This document shows positions 51,333 to 60,683 of a stretch of DNA of 64,000 nt, in pieces (the first letter of the stretch is position 1; the number at the start of each line of letters is the position of its first letter). The stretch is from NCBI GenBank assembly GCA_964480915.1, contig CAYZRS010000003.1, positions 112,240 through 176,239 of the forward strand, written 5' to 3'. The position numbers and the translations under genes are program-made. The stretch comes from CAWGCE01 sp964480915. GTDB lineage: Bacteria; Planctomycetota; Planctomycetia; Pirellulales; Pirellulaceae. Under the pieces are notes generated by a model. The model had not been told where the DNA came from. It worked only from the letters and a program-made list of their open reading frames with translations, and searched no databases.

Positions 51333-52073
51333 ATGCCATACGGTACGTGTAGTGATGACTTTTACGTCAACCTAAACCTCAACACAGAGATGGAGTTAAG
51401 TCAGTCACGCGAATCGGTGCTTCACTTTTTCGAACTGATTCAAAAGAAGTACCCGACGATGGGTAATTTCTACTGCCGAGAACGGGGCGAGTGTGTCCTC
51501 GAAGAGGACAAGAGCCGTGGCCACTATCGCTGGGCAACGGTCGAAAATCGTCGCGTCTGCTCCGGTTATGTGAATCCCAGTTCGCTGGACGATGTGATTT
51601 CTCAGAACGAATTGATTCTCGAAACCGCTCCATTCGCGCTGTCGGTGAGTCCACTCGATTGCGAATCGCTGAACCTCATGTACGGTTTCGATTTCACCTA
51701 CCGCGGCAATCACAACCAACTGATTCGCGAAGTGCTGGGGGCTCCTTCCGCCTTCGAAAGCGTGGCCGATCTGGCCGGCGCGACGACAATCGCCTACGAG
51801 CCGTCGATCCAATTCGCGCTCGATGAAGATTGCCGTGTCCAGTGTCGACTGAGTGTCGAAACGCGCACCAGTGCCTTTCACGTTCGTACGGGTGAGTTTC
51901 CTGAAGAGCAATTGAGCGTCTACGTCACGGCACGACGTTACGGCAGCCTGGATCGGGGCGAGTCGATGATTGACGTGCTCCACCGGCTCGATGACGTCTG
52001 CCGAGAAGTCGTCGACAACCACGTCATCTCGAATGTGCTACTGCCGATGCAGCAGACGATTGCGACTCGATAG
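51333..52073 (+). CDS. Conserved hypothetical protein
   Basis: The 246-residue protein starts at 51333 (MPYGTCSDDFYVNLN) after AAGGAG. It has no signal peptide or membrane segment. Regions such as ESVLHFFELIQKKYPTMGNFYCRE and YGFDFTYRGNHNQLIREVLG suggest a compact alpha/beta protein. I do not recognise a family. It stands alone between ogt and the gap. Confidence 0.75.
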   Translation: MPYGTCSDDFYVNLNLNTEMELSQSRESVLHFFELIQKKYPTMGNFYCRERGECVLEEDKSRGHYRWATVENRRVCSGYVNPSSLDDVISQNELILETAPFALSVSPLDCESLNLMYGFDFTYRGNHNQLIREVLGAPSAFESVADLAGATTIAYEPSIQFALDEDCRVQCRLSVETRTSAFHVRTGEFPEEQLSVYVTARRYGSLDRGESMIDVLHRLDDVCREVVDNHVISNVLLPMQQTIATR

Positions 52074-52265
52074 ATCTTAGGATCGGGTCAAAAGCGGCGG
52101 CCGATCGACCGACGTCGTCTTCGCCAATGGCTAATCTGCGGCACTCTCCAGCGACAGGATGAAGTGGTCAGGAGAAGGTCCGCTCCCTGGTGGGCCGAGC
52201 CGCGTTGCTTGGCATCAGCGAGATCTTTGGCTACAGCAAGATTTGCGTGACTACCGCAGGTTCTA

Positions 52266-52365
52266 NNNNNNNNNNNNNNNNNNNNNNNNNNNNNNNNNNN
52301 NNNNNNNNNNNNNNNNNNNNNNNNNNNNNNNNNNNNNNNNNNNNNNNNNNNNNNNNNNNNNNNNN
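52266..52365. other. Assembly gap (100 N)
   Basis: Exactly 100 N. The same 15 bases, CTACCGCAGGTTCTA, border it on both sides (52251-52265 and 52366-52380). The stop codon of the following gene lies inside the right copy. The contigs probably overlap. Confidence 0.98.
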
Positions 52366-52377
52366 CTACCGCAGGTT

Positions 52378-53424
52378 CTAGCGCAGGTTCGATTCGAGCA
52401 AGCGTTGATTGCGATCGTTGTCCATCGTTTCGGCCGTCACGAGATGCTCGCCCGTCACGATCAGGTCACTCATCGGCTCGCCTTCGGCAGAACCTTCCAG
52501 GTGATCGACCATCGCCATAACGGCCGAGTAGCCCATCATGTACGGGTCTTCCAGGATGATCGCTGCCAATTCACCATCTTGGAGCATCCGGCTGGTCGCC
52601 TCGGCCGCGCCAAATCCGTAGATCGGCAGTTCCGATTCGAGCTCCAGTCCCTTGACGGCCTTCGCGAGGATCGTGGTGTCCGCGGGAGTGAGCGCCGCGA
52701 CGGCGGTCAATCCGTCATTCGCTTTGATCCATTGCTTGACCTGCGCAACCTTGTCGCCAGAGACTGTTTTCAGGTCGGCATCGGATACGACGAGTGTTAG
52801 GCCTTCGATCTCTTTGGCCGTGGTTTCGAAACCTTGCAGGCGTTGAATCGATCCTAGATTTTCCTCGTGGTGTCGGATGACGAGGACTTTGCTTTCTTTC
52901 TTGCCTTCGGTGATCGTTTCCAGCAGGACCTTGCCACAGTGGAAATGGTCGGTGCCCGCGAAGGTGACGACTTGGGGGCCCTGAGCCATCGGTTGTTCAA
53001 ACACGGCGACCGGGATGCCGGCCTCATTGGCTTTTTCAGCCACTTCCATTTGCGAAATCGGATCGATGGGGCAGACGCAGATACCGGCAACTTTGTCGCT
53101 GATCGCTTGTTCGAACCGAGTCGTCTGGTCGGCGGCAGTGGCGTCGGGAATGTGCCATTCGAGTTCCCGTTTGAATTCTTCGGCCGCCGCTTCAGCGCCG
53201 GCTCGGACGGCAGTGCTGAAAGCACCTTCGCTTTGATAGTAGACAACCGCGATCTTATCGGAGGGTGGCGTCTGCTGCGTGGCACTGGCCGCATCTACCT
53301 TGTCGCTGGGCGATGTTCCGCAGCCAAGCAAGCTGCTGCCGATGAGCAGCAATCCCAGACAGAGAGTACGGTTTATCGATGTGGCCACCGTTTGGCCGTT
53401 CGCATTGGAAAGCAGGCCAATCAT
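52378..53424 (-). CDS. Sugar-type periplasmic binding lipoprotein
   Basis: The start at 53424 is favoured by GGAG six bases upstream; an ATG 12 bases earlier also fits. Lipobox LLGC follows LCLGLLLIGSS. The remaining ~320 residues are a LacI/ribose-binding-like two-lobe protein: IAVVYYQSEGAFSTAVRAGAEAA, ISDKVAGICVCPIDPI, GIPVAVFEQPM and IYGFGAAEATSRMLQDGELA. Planctomycetes use many such proteins. No permease or ATPase is adjacent in view. The ligand is unknown. Confidence 0.88.
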   Translation of the reverse strand: MIGLLSNANGQTVATSINRTLCLGLLLIGSSLLGCGTSPSDKVDAASATQQTPPSDKIAVVYYQSEGAFSTAVRAGAEAAAEEFKRELEWHIPDATAADQTTRFEQAISDKVAGICVCPIDPISQMEVAEKANEAGIPVAVFEQPMAQGPQVVTFAGTDHFHCGKVLLETITEGKKESKVLVIRHHEENLGSIQRLQGFETTAKEIEGLTLVVSDADLKTVSGDKVAQVKQWIKANDGLTAVAALTPADTTILAKAVKGLELESELPIYGFGAAEATSRMLQDGELAAIILEDPYMMGYSAVMAMVDHLEGSAEGEPMSDLIVTGEHLVTAETMDNDRNQRLLESNLR

Positions 53425-53471
53425 GCCAGACTCCATATGTCCGTGGTCACAGCGTGACGCAGGCGGACTCT

Positions 53472-55313
53472 CTAATTGTTGCTGTTGTTGTTATTTCGAC
53501 GTCGGCGTCGCCTGGGGCGGGCATCGTTGCCGCCCTTTTTGTGGTTTGCCATGTTGGTTTCTACGATCACGCTGACGCAATCGAGCCAAGACGGAATATT
53601 GCGACTGCGACCTCTTTGTCCTTCGGAGGCCATTTCGCCGTTGCCGACGGGAACCGCTTCCAGTTCGTTGTCGTCCTCTTCGCCAAAGTCGGCGAATGAC
53701 TCGTTGCGTCCTTCGTCCTGATCGTCGCGATCTTCACGACGAGCTTCGGTCGAATCGCTGCTCGATTTTTCCGCCGCATTGTCTCGCGATCGCCCGCGAT
53801 TTCGTCCGCCTCGTCGACGCCGTCCACGTTTGGGGCGTCGTTCGGACGATTCCTCTTCCGAACTCAAATCGTCAACTTCGGGGGCGATTTCTGCGACAAA
53901 CTCGTCGGAGCTGACCTCAATGTCGTCGATCAGTTCGGGTGACTTGGGTGGTTCCGTCTCTAATGGTTTTGAGGAATCGGTACCAAACATCGAATCGACA
54001 AACTGCTGCGATGCGCGGGTTTTCACAACATCGGGATCGTTCGAGAACGCATCAAAGATCGAATCACCCAATGGTGCTGATTCGTCGACGGACGGTGCTT
54101 CTGGCTCGGCAACCGGTTCCGGCGTGGCGGCTGCCGCCGCTGCACCGCCAAGCCCGAGGAAACTGGCAATTTTGTTCCAGTGCGAAGGCTGTTTTGGTGG
54201 AGCCTTGGCCACGGGGGCTGGTTTCGGTGTGGCCGGCTGGGGAGCGGCTGCAGCAGTCGCGGGGGGCGCTTTGCCGGCTGTCGGCGCGGCCGGCTCCGCT
54301 GGTGATTCCGATCGAGCCGCCGGTTTCGCCTCCGGTCGCGAGGTCTTCGGTCGATCGTCTCGTTTCTTGGTCGGCCGATCTGCGGAAGACTCGGACGATG
54401 CCCGCGCGCTGCTCCGAGCGCCACGCGCCGAGCCTTGCTTGCCTTCACGATCGCCATCACGATTGGAATCGCGATCCCTACCGCGTCCCCGTCCGCCACG
54501 GCGTGAACGGCGCGGTCGGTCGGCAGGGCCGCTTTCTGCTTTGCTCTCAGATTTGCTTTCCGCCTTGGATTCCGCTTTGGATTCGCTTGCCGCTGCGCGA
54601 GCCCCCTTCCCTGCGGTCGTCCGTTCGGGACGAGTCTGCGGGGTCGGTTTGGTCGCTTCGGGCGTTTGGCTGGCGGGCTGGTCGGTCGCGGCCGTTTTCT
54701 GGCTGGTCGGCTCGGTCGTCGCGGATGAACTGGCTGCAGCGGCCCCTAATTCCCCACCGAATCCCAAGCCCGCGCCAAAGCCTGACTCGGCTGCTGCTGG
54801 TGGCGTCGACTTCGCCTGCGGTACCGCTTTCGATTTCGCTGGCGTGGCTGCGACCGCACGCGGTTCTTTCCTCGGTGCTTCCTTGGCCTCTTGTTTCGAT
54901 TCGACGGGTGCCGATTGAGCCGGCGACGAAGATTCGGCACGGCTTGCGGCCGCCACTTCCTTGATCGGTTCCGGTCGTGGTTCTCGCTCGGCCGATTCCA
55001 AGCTGGAATTGATCGCGTCGATCTCGGGGCAGATACCGGCTCCAAAGAACGAACTGTCCGCAGGGAGTTCGGCCGCCGCGGGTGCTGGCGTTTTCTTCTC
55101 AGGCGTCTTTTCCGACATCTTCTCGGGCGCAGCGGCCGGCGGCGTCGTGGAGACGTGCTGCACGGCGGCCGGTTCGTCAGAGACCGGTTTTGCGGCTTGC
55201 GATTCTGCGGCTTGCGGTTTTGCTGGCTCTGCCTTGGAGGTGCCAATCAAGTCGGCGAGCGCATCCCAGTGATTGCTCTCCGGTTCCTGTCGACCACTAT
55301 CGTCGTTGGTCAT
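53472..55313 (-). CDS. Long low-complexity protein with conserved basic C-terminus
   Basis: The 613-residue protein starts at 55313 (MTNDDSGRQEPESNHWDALA). It is mostly Ala/Pro/Ser/Lys/Glu, with RRSRRGGRGRGRDRDSNRDG-type tracts and RPKRGRRRRGGRNRG. The C-terminus has a short ordered piece, RNIPSWLDCVSVIVETNMAN, followed by a polybasic and Asn-rich end. There is no signal peptide, so it is probably cytosolic. The Arg/Gly tracts suggest RNA binding. No enzyme domain was found. Confidence 0.8.
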   Translation of the reverse strand: MTNDDSGRQEPESNHWDALADLIGTSKAEPAKPQAAESQAAKPVSDEPAAVQHVSTTPPAAAPEKMSEKTPEKKTPAPAAAELPADSSFFGAGICPEIDAINSSLESAEREPRPEPIKEVAAASRAESSSPAQSAPVESKQEAKEAPRKEPRAVAATPAKSKAVPQAKSTPPAAAESGFGAGLGFGGELGAAAASSSATTEPTSQKTAATDQPASQTPEATKPTPQTRPERTTAGKGARAAASESKAESKAESKSESKAESGPADRPRRSRRGGRGRGRDRDSNRDGDREGKQGSARGARSSARASSESSADRPTKKRDDRPKTSRPEAKPAARSESPAEPAAPTAGKAPPATAAAAPQPATPKPAPVAKAPPKQPSHWNKIASFLGLGGAAAAAATPEPVAEPEAPSVDESAPLGDSIFDAFSNDPDVVKTRASQQFVDSMFGTDSSKPLETEPPKSPELIDDIEVSSDEFVAEIAPEVDDLSSEEESSERRPKRGRRRRGGRNRGRSRDNAAEKSSSDSTEARREDRDDQDEGRNESFADFGEEDDNELEAVPVGNGEMASEGQRGRSRNIPSWLDCVSVIVETNMANHKKGGNDARPRRRRRRNNNNSNN

Positions 55314-55526
55314 CCAAACGTCCTTGGGTGAATTATTTTGTTCGCACGGCCGTGGGCCTGTTGCGTGGGCCAAGCGGCCATTCTTTAACCCCTGAATATA
55401 GCGATTCAGGGCCGATTCGGAAAGACTTCACGGAGAGCCGGAAATGGCTGTTCTCAGCGAGGCTCCGTCTCGCCGTTCAGTCCTAGAAGCGTGGTGTCCC
55501 GTTGCGAACCGATGAGCGTAAGAAGA

Positions 55527-56894
55527 TTAGGGAAGAATGCGATTCAGAATGAAATTGCCATTGTCGGCCACATCCAGGAGCGGCGAGAACTTGGCCTGCT
55601 GCGATCCTGGGCGTGAGCCTCGCAGATTGAAGACGAGCATCACCGACGCATTCCAGGCCTCGCTCGCTCCATCGTTGACGCTTTCATCGGGATGGAGATA
55701 CGACAGAGACGAACGAATCGCGAAGAAATCGGATAGCGGCAATTGAATGTCGGTGCCCAGGTATCCGTCATCGTCACCCGAGAATCCAGCGAAGATGGAA
55801 ACTTGGCCACCGGGTGCCCAGTTTAGCCGCCTGCGATAGAAGAACGAGTGGAGGTCCGATCCTTCAAATGTTTCCAATTGCCCCGCGACAATTGGCGAGG
55901 TGATTTGATCGTCTCGTAGCGCAGCGCTGAAGCGATATCCGAACTCATGAACGGTCGGCCAGCGATAACTAAACTCACCCCGCAGCTGCGTCGTGTTCGC
56001 TTCGGCGAACCACTCGTCCTGCAGGACATCGACGACGATGCCGCCTTGCCAACCGCAGCAAGCACGCTTGAAGATTCCGGTCGTGAAGAATGTCTGGTGT
56101 CGCTCTTCGGTTGTAAAGGAAGCGCCGGAAAGATTGGTCTGGGTCGATCGAGTTCCGATCTGCCAGCCCAAGCCTGAATACGGCAGCAAGGGTAGCACGG
56201 TGCCGAAGTTGAAACCTTCTTGGAATCCAAAGCTGCCGGTACTGCCTTGGTTGTACGGCCCGGTGAATCCCAACCCTCCTGCAAAGACCTCCAGGTTGCC
56301 CATGCCCCACAGCGCGCCGAAAGGGTAGCCCGAAATATCTTCGTAGCCTTCACAGCCGCCGCCACAGCCTCCTCCGCAGTCAAAGCCGCAACCGCAGCTG
56401 TCGCCACCACCACATTGTCCGCAATCGCAGTTCGAACCGTAACTCGGCTCGCTGTAACCTTCTTCGTAGTAGCCCTCGTCGTCGAAACTCTCGGTGTAAC
56501 CGTCAGCGTACGAAGGCGCGTTGGGGACCGATTCTCCACGGTACACTTCTTCGGTGACGAATTCTTCGCCCGTGACCAACGAAGAGGCGCTGGGGATCGG
56601 CTCCATCGGAGCTTCTGCCGCTGCGAGCCGCTCGTGTTTGGGTACAAAATGGCGAGTCGGTTGAGCATGCATCAGCGCTTGACGCGCTCGATCCGCTTCA
56701 TAAGAAGAAACTTGGGATCGCTTGATCGGCACGCGGCGTCGAACATGGGGCGACGGCATGGCAAGATCCGACCGCAGGCGATTCGGTGCGCCATGCTGTG
56801 CCGTGACTGGCGAGGGTGCCACTAATAGGGATAGTCCAACGAGGATCAGCCAGATGGTGTGTCGTCGCCCGTCGGCATCGTTGCTGCGTGTCAT
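55527..56894 (-). CDS. Exported beta-barrel-like protein with Cys/Gly insert
   Basis: The 455-residue product starts at 56894 with a signal peptide (TIWLILVGLSLLVAPSPVTAQ). A Tyr/Glu-rich stretch leads to a Cys/Gly insert (NCDCGQCGGGDSCGCGFDCG and more). The rest has alternating aromatic patterns (FGYRFSAALRD, SFFYRRRLNWAPGGQVSIFAGFSG) and ends in NLRG and NFILNRILP, as expected of a planctomycete outer-membrane barrel (DUF6666/BBP7-like; family not verified). It is divergent from the Cys-rich gene at 57378, across 483 bases. Confidence 0.8.
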   Translation of the reverse strand: MTRSNDADGRRHTIWLILVGLSLLVAPSPVTAQHGAPNRLRSDLAMPSPHVRRRVPIKRSQVSSYEADRARQALMHAQPTRHFVPKHERLAAAEAPMEPIPSASSLVTGEEFVTEEVYRGESVPNAPSYADGYTESFDDEGYYEEGYSEPSYGSNCDCGQCGGGDSCGCGFDCGGGCGGGCEGYEDISGYPFGALWGMGNLEVFAGGLGFTGPYNQGSTGSFGFQEGFNFGTVLPLLPYSGLGWQIGTRSTQTNLSGASFTTEERHQTFFTTGIFKRACCGWQGGIVVDVLQDEWFAEANTTQLRGEFSYRWPTVHEFGYRFSAALRDDQITSPIVAGQLETFEGSDLHSFFYRRRLNWAPGGQVSIFAGFSGDDDGYLGTDIQLPLSDFFAIRSSLSYLHPDESVNDGASEAWNASVMLVFNLRGSRPGSQQAKFSPLLDVADNGNFILNRILP

Positions 56895-57377
56895 CGCCAC
56901 ATCTCGGATAGGTGTTTTCGATTGCACGGGATCGATTTTGCCGGAACACTGCGCCAACGCGAGCGCATTCCACCCCGCTGGGAAGGATATCGACGTCTAC
57001 CTAACCCGAACTTCTCCCTAAATCGGAAAAGTCTTTCAGGGCAGGCGCATGTCGCCGTCCTTGCCTAGTCGTTGCTAGCGTCGCTGCTGAGGGTGGGGTG
57101 GTCAGTCCCAGTCAGAGGTCAGGGTTCCCGTAACCCGAAAGGTCATTTGAAGGTGGTGCGGCTTAGTTAAACGTTGCGCATTAGGTTGCGTTTGTTGCAC
57201 GAAACGAAAGTCTTGTTCCGTCGGGTCCTGCCGGAACGATTTGATCTAACAATGCGGCAAGAGCGCTGCGTTGTATCGCTATCTCTAGTTGCCTTCCCTG
57301 CGACGGTTAAGCCAACGGCATGGTTGGTCCGGTTTCAGGCAGCGAACGTGACTTTTTTCATCCGGAGGAAACAGACG
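56895..57377. other. Divergent regulatory region of the two Cys-rich genes
   Basis: A stretch of 483 bases between start codons of opposite genes. It includes a small GGGTT/AACCC hairpin at 57123-57137 and several direct TTGCG motifs near 57172-57190. No gene was recognised; I see no clear promoter pair. Confidence 0.4.
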
Positions 57378-58820
57378 ATGAGATTCCGTTGTTTATGTGT
57401 GGGAGCTGTCGTCGCGTTGCTGGCGATCTCGACAGTAGATGCTCAGAGCCGTCAGCGTACCACTCGCGAAGGCTATCAAAAATCGCAGGCTCGAACGTCA
57501 TCGAGCGCCTCGAAAGACTCCAAAGTTCGTCGAGCAAGCTGTGAGAGTTGCGAGTCCACGGTCGAGATCGGCAGCGACTTGGCATACATGTCCAGTGGCG
57601 ACGGCTGCAGCGGTAGTTGTGGCGGCGGTTGCAGTGATTGCCAAGCCTCGGCTGGCTGCTGTGGCTGCGGCGACGGCGGCTGCGGTGGTGGCCATTGTGG
57701 ATTGGGGATGGACTGCGGTTGCAAGCTGGGGCAGAGGACGCAATGCGTTTCCTACCCTCGCTGTTTCAGCTTCAAGAGTCCCTGCGTGGGCAAGCCGTGT
57801 GGCGGTCCCTGCTGTGGCACGATCTTTTCCGAAATGTACTGCGACGTCGCCAACTTCTTGGACAAGATGAAGGGTAAAGGCTGCGGCGCATGCCCGCCTC
57901 GCCCCTTCGGTTTCAGTGATTGCGGTTGCTCTAGTGGCGGCTGTGGCTGTAGCGATGGCGGTTGTAGCGGCGGCTGCACGTGTGGCTGCGACGTTCCCGA
58001 TTGCGGTTGCGAATCGACCGGAGGCTGCAGCTGCGGGTTGGACCCCGGTTGTGGAATCGAATCGACCGGCTGTGGCTGCGACCCTGGTTGCGGCATCGAA
58101 TCCTGCTCCGGTGGTTGCAGCGGAGGCTGTGCCATGAGTGTCCCTGATTGTGGCTGCGAATCGACCGGATGCACCGGCTGCGGTGGCGGTTGCGGCGGCC
58201 ATCTCAAAGGCATCGCGGCCAAGCTGTTCGGCGGTTGCGGAAGCGGCTGCGGCTGCGGTGGCGGTTGCAGTGACGGCGGGTGCTATGGCGGTGGTGATGT
58301 GTTCACCGGCGGCTGCGAATCTTGCAATAGCGGCTACGGCGGCTACAGCGGCTATGCGTATGGTGGCCAGGCGAATAGCGGCAGGTCGTTGAAGTACTAC
58401 GCTTCGAATCAAGACTCGCGCAATCCGGTCTATCTCTCTTCTCGAGAGGTAGCGCGGCAGCGCGAAACTGCTCGGCTAGCACGCGAACCGGCCGGCACGC
58501 AAGAAGCGGATAGCGAGCAGACGGAAATCGCTTCGCCGCCGCAGGAGACCAGCCCGCAGGCACGTCGATCGACCAAGTCGCAGGTTCGCACGGCGAATCA
58601 CGAAACACGTGCGAGCCAGCAACGTCAGCCGCAAACGCGCCGTCGCCCTGCTCCGCAGCGAGATTCGTCGCGAACGAACAAGCGCACTCGCCCTGGTTAC
58701 AGCTCCACCACGCAAGCCACACGCGTGCCGCGAGCTCAAGCAGTGGCTCAGGTGAGTCACAGCGAAGCGGCCAACTCGCGTCCGGCGACGTCGATTCGTT
58801 TCGCCGGCGGTGCTGAGTAG
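57378..58820 (+). CDS. Exported Cys/Gly-rich protein with basic C-terminus
   Basis: The 480-residue protein starts at 57378 with GGAGGAA upstream. A signal peptide (FRCLCVGAVVALLAISTVDAQ) is followed by a long Cys/Gly-rich domain of repeated CGCGDGGC, CGCDP, GCGIES and CGCESTG units (several dozen cysteines). A separate Arg/Gln/Thr-rich, basic tail has QTRRRPAPQRDSSRT. Cys-dense exported domains suggest extensive disulfides, perhaps part of the proteinaceous envelope of planctomycetes. It ends in a terminator. Confidence 0.85.
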   Translation: MRFRCLCVGAVVALLAISTVDAQSRQRTTREGYQKSQARTSSSASKDSKVRRASCESCESTVEIGSDLAYMSSGDGCSGSCGGGCSDCQASAGCCGCGDGGCGGGHCGLGMDCGCKLGQRTQCVSYPRCFSFKSPCVGKPCGGPCCGTIFSEMYCDVANFLDKMKGKGCGACPPRPFGFSDCGCSSGGCGCSDGGCSGGCTCGCDVPDCGCESTGGCSCGLDPGCGIESTGCGCDPGCGIESCSGGCSGGCAMSVPDCGCESTGCTGCGGGCGGHLKGIAAKLFGGCGSGCGCGGGCSDGGCYGGGDVFTGGCESCNSGYGGYSGYAYGGQANSGRSLKYYASNQDSRNPVYLSSREVARQRETARLAREPAGTQEADSEQTEIASPPQETSPQARRSTKSQVRTANHETRASQQRQPQTRRRPAPQRDSSRTNKRTRPGYSSTTQATRVPRAQAVAQVSHSEAANSRPATSIRFAGGAE

Positions 58821-58852
58821 GCTTTCCACGGCCAGCCAAAGCAAAATTTCAA

Positions 58853-58884
58853 AACGGCTCTGATTTCGTCAGGGCCGTTTTTTT
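58853..58884 (+). terminator. Rho-independent terminator of the Cys-rich gene
   Basis: An 11-base-pair stem (58853-58863 with 58869-58879, one GU pair), TTTCG loop, then a run of T through 58884. It lies 32 bases after the stop of the upstream gene. Confidence 0.92.
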
Positions 58885-58904
58885 GTGGAGTGTTCGGCGT
58901 TGAA

Positions 58905-60461
58905 TTAGACGGTCTGCCGCTGGCCATTTGCCGTTGCGCGGTACGATCGCCATGCGACCAGCGCGACGAGCCACGGTGCGATCCCGCCAAGCGGTTCTGG
59001 CACGGGGGAGACGATGTCCGAGCTGGTGAATTTGTTGGTGTTCCAGGCCACGAAATCTTGCCCGTTGACGTTTCCGTCCGCATTGAAATCACCATCGCAC
59101 CAAGCGGCGGTCGCCGTGAACTTGTGAGTGTTCCAGATGACGAAATCTTGCCCGTTGACCGATCCGTCCAGATTTGCATCGCCGACCAAAAAGGGGTTTC
59201 CGCCGGTGGCGTTGGGATTGTTGGCGCCACCTTCGACGAGCCAAGCAGCCAGGTCGTCGGCGTCCACGTTGCCGTCGTTGGTCAAGTCAAACGCGCTGTT
59301 GTTGGTCGAGGTTGAAATTTCCACGACAAGCGCGTCGATGTCGAGGCAATCGTAATTGCCATCGCCGTTGAAATCGCCAGATGCGCTCGTAGCGGCCGCG
59401 GCGACGCGCAACCCGTACCAGTGATAAGCGACGGCGTCACGAAACGAATACAAGTTGCGGTAGGCCGCACCAGTGAATTCGGACGAGCGAAACCATGCCC
59501 CGCCACGGTAGACAGGGAAATCGTCACCGAGTGGACTTTGTTTGATCCCTTCGGTGTATTGATAGACGAGTCCATCGACATCGTAGAGCCCGTAGTGGCT
59601 CTTCGCATTCGTGTAGGCACCGACGTCGGTCAGGTGGTCGATCGAATCATTAAAGGTCGAGCCCGATTGCCAATACGTATCGTCGGCGGAACCCGGTGAA
59701 CCGGCGGCCGTGGCGTAGTTGGCGCTCGTGGTGCCGCCGGCCGGCGCTTCACTGGCCGGGTCGGAATCGGTCCGGACTCCGTATTGCCAGTAGCCGCCAG
59801 TTCCGTTCTTCGTCGGATCGTAATAAGCCGCTTTGTAGAACTCGTCTTCGCTGGGGATGAAGAAGGAAGCGTCTGCCTGCCGTGGAGGAGGAGCGCCCGT
59901 CGTGATCGACATGTCGTAGACGCCGTTTTCTGTATCACCAGAACCTTGTCCGTTGTGAAGCCAGTTCACAAAGCGAGCGCCGCTGTCCCAGTTGATCCAG
60001 GTTGCGGGGTAATTTTCTTGCCCACCTTTGACGGTATATTTGGCACCCGACGGCGCCGCCAAATCAACGTCGATTCCACCGGTGTACGCTGTTCCATTTC
60101 CGATCGAGCTGACCGTCATGTTGGAATTGAATAGGCCATTGCCGGACGGATTGAAGACCTCTGCCGCATCTGGATCAACGGTGTTGAGGAACTCGACCCA
60201 CTGCGTATTAGTGACATGCTTGTCTGCGATTCGGTACTCATAGCCAACCGAACCATACCCGGTCGTCAAATCGGCAGCAGGCCCTTTGTCCATGATCAGC
60301 GTGTCGGCAGGATTGCCAGCATCGCCCACGGTCACCCAATCAAACGTCACGGTCGCCAGGCACGGTCGCGGAGCCAGGACGAAGCATGAGGAAAACAAGA
60401 TGGCGCAGCCTGCGAGTGCCCTGCGGCATCTGTCGACAGTTGGCGATTGTAGAAAGAGCAT
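58905..60461 (-). CDS. Secreted SUMF1-like domain protein with dockerin-like and PEP-CTERM tail
   Basis: The 518-residue protein starts at 60461 (GAGGGG upstream). A signal peptide precedes a formylglycine-generating-enzyme-like domain: ADKHVTNTQWVEFLNTVD, NYPATWINWDSGARFVNWL, IPSEDEFYKAAYYDP and FPVYRGGAWF. The catalytic cysteine pair of true FGE is not seen near the end of the domain. The EF-hand-like tail (GDFNGDGNYDCLDIDAL, GDANLDGSVNGQDFVIWN, GDFNADGNVNGQDFVAWN) leads to VPEPLGGIAPW and a shorter basic end (WRSYRATANGQRQ). Probably a surface protein with a binding role. Confidence 0.85.
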   Translation of the reverse strand: MLFLQSPTVDRCRRALAGCAILFSSCFVLAPRPCLATVTFDWVTVGDAGNPADTLIMDKGPAADLTTGYGSVGYEYRIADKHVTNTQWVEFLNTVDPDAAEVFNPSGNGLFNSNMTVSSIGNGTAYTGGIDVDLAAPSGAKYTVKGGQENYPATWINWDSGARFVNWLHNGQGSGDTENGVYDMSITTGAPPPRQADASFFIPSEDEFYKAAYYDPTKNGTGGYWQYGVRTDSDPASEAPAGGTTSANYATAAGSPGSADDTYWQSGSTFNDSIDHLTDVGAYTNAKSHYGLYDVDGLVYQYTEGIKQSPLGDDFPVYRGGAWFRSSEFTGAAYRNLYSFRDAVAYHWYGLRVAAAATSASGDFNGDGNYDCLDIDALVVEISTSTNNSAFDLTNDGNVDADDLAAWLVEGGANNPNATGGNPFLVGDANLDGSVNGQDFVIWNTHKFTATAAWCDGDFNADGNVNGQDFVAWNTNKFTSSDIVSPVPEPLGGIAPWLVALVAWRSYRATANGQRQTV

Positions 60462-60683
60462 GTGATCCCCTCGCGTCCGAATGACTGTGCCAGTACCAAA
60501 AGTGAACTTCGGGTGACGACGAAGCGACAAGGGTCGTTTTCAAAAGTTCAAAGATGTGGACGAGTTGTGTTGGAAAACGAGGCGCCTGCTGTCGGTCGTC
60601 CAGCCCTCCATACTAATCGGTCTGCCTCTTTCAGTCCAAGACTCTTGCAAGTCGATTGTTCACAAATTCGAATGTCGTGAAGC

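Noticed and set aside
53779..54964. Two long overlapping plus-strand open frames (379 and 341 codons)
   Set aside because: Antisense to the low-complexity gene; open because of repetitive composition.
57498..58412. A 304-codon minus-strand Ala/Thr-rich open frame
   Set aside because: It mirrors the GGC/TGC repeats of the Cys-rich gene; the plus-strand gene has a signal peptide, ribosome-binding site and terminator.
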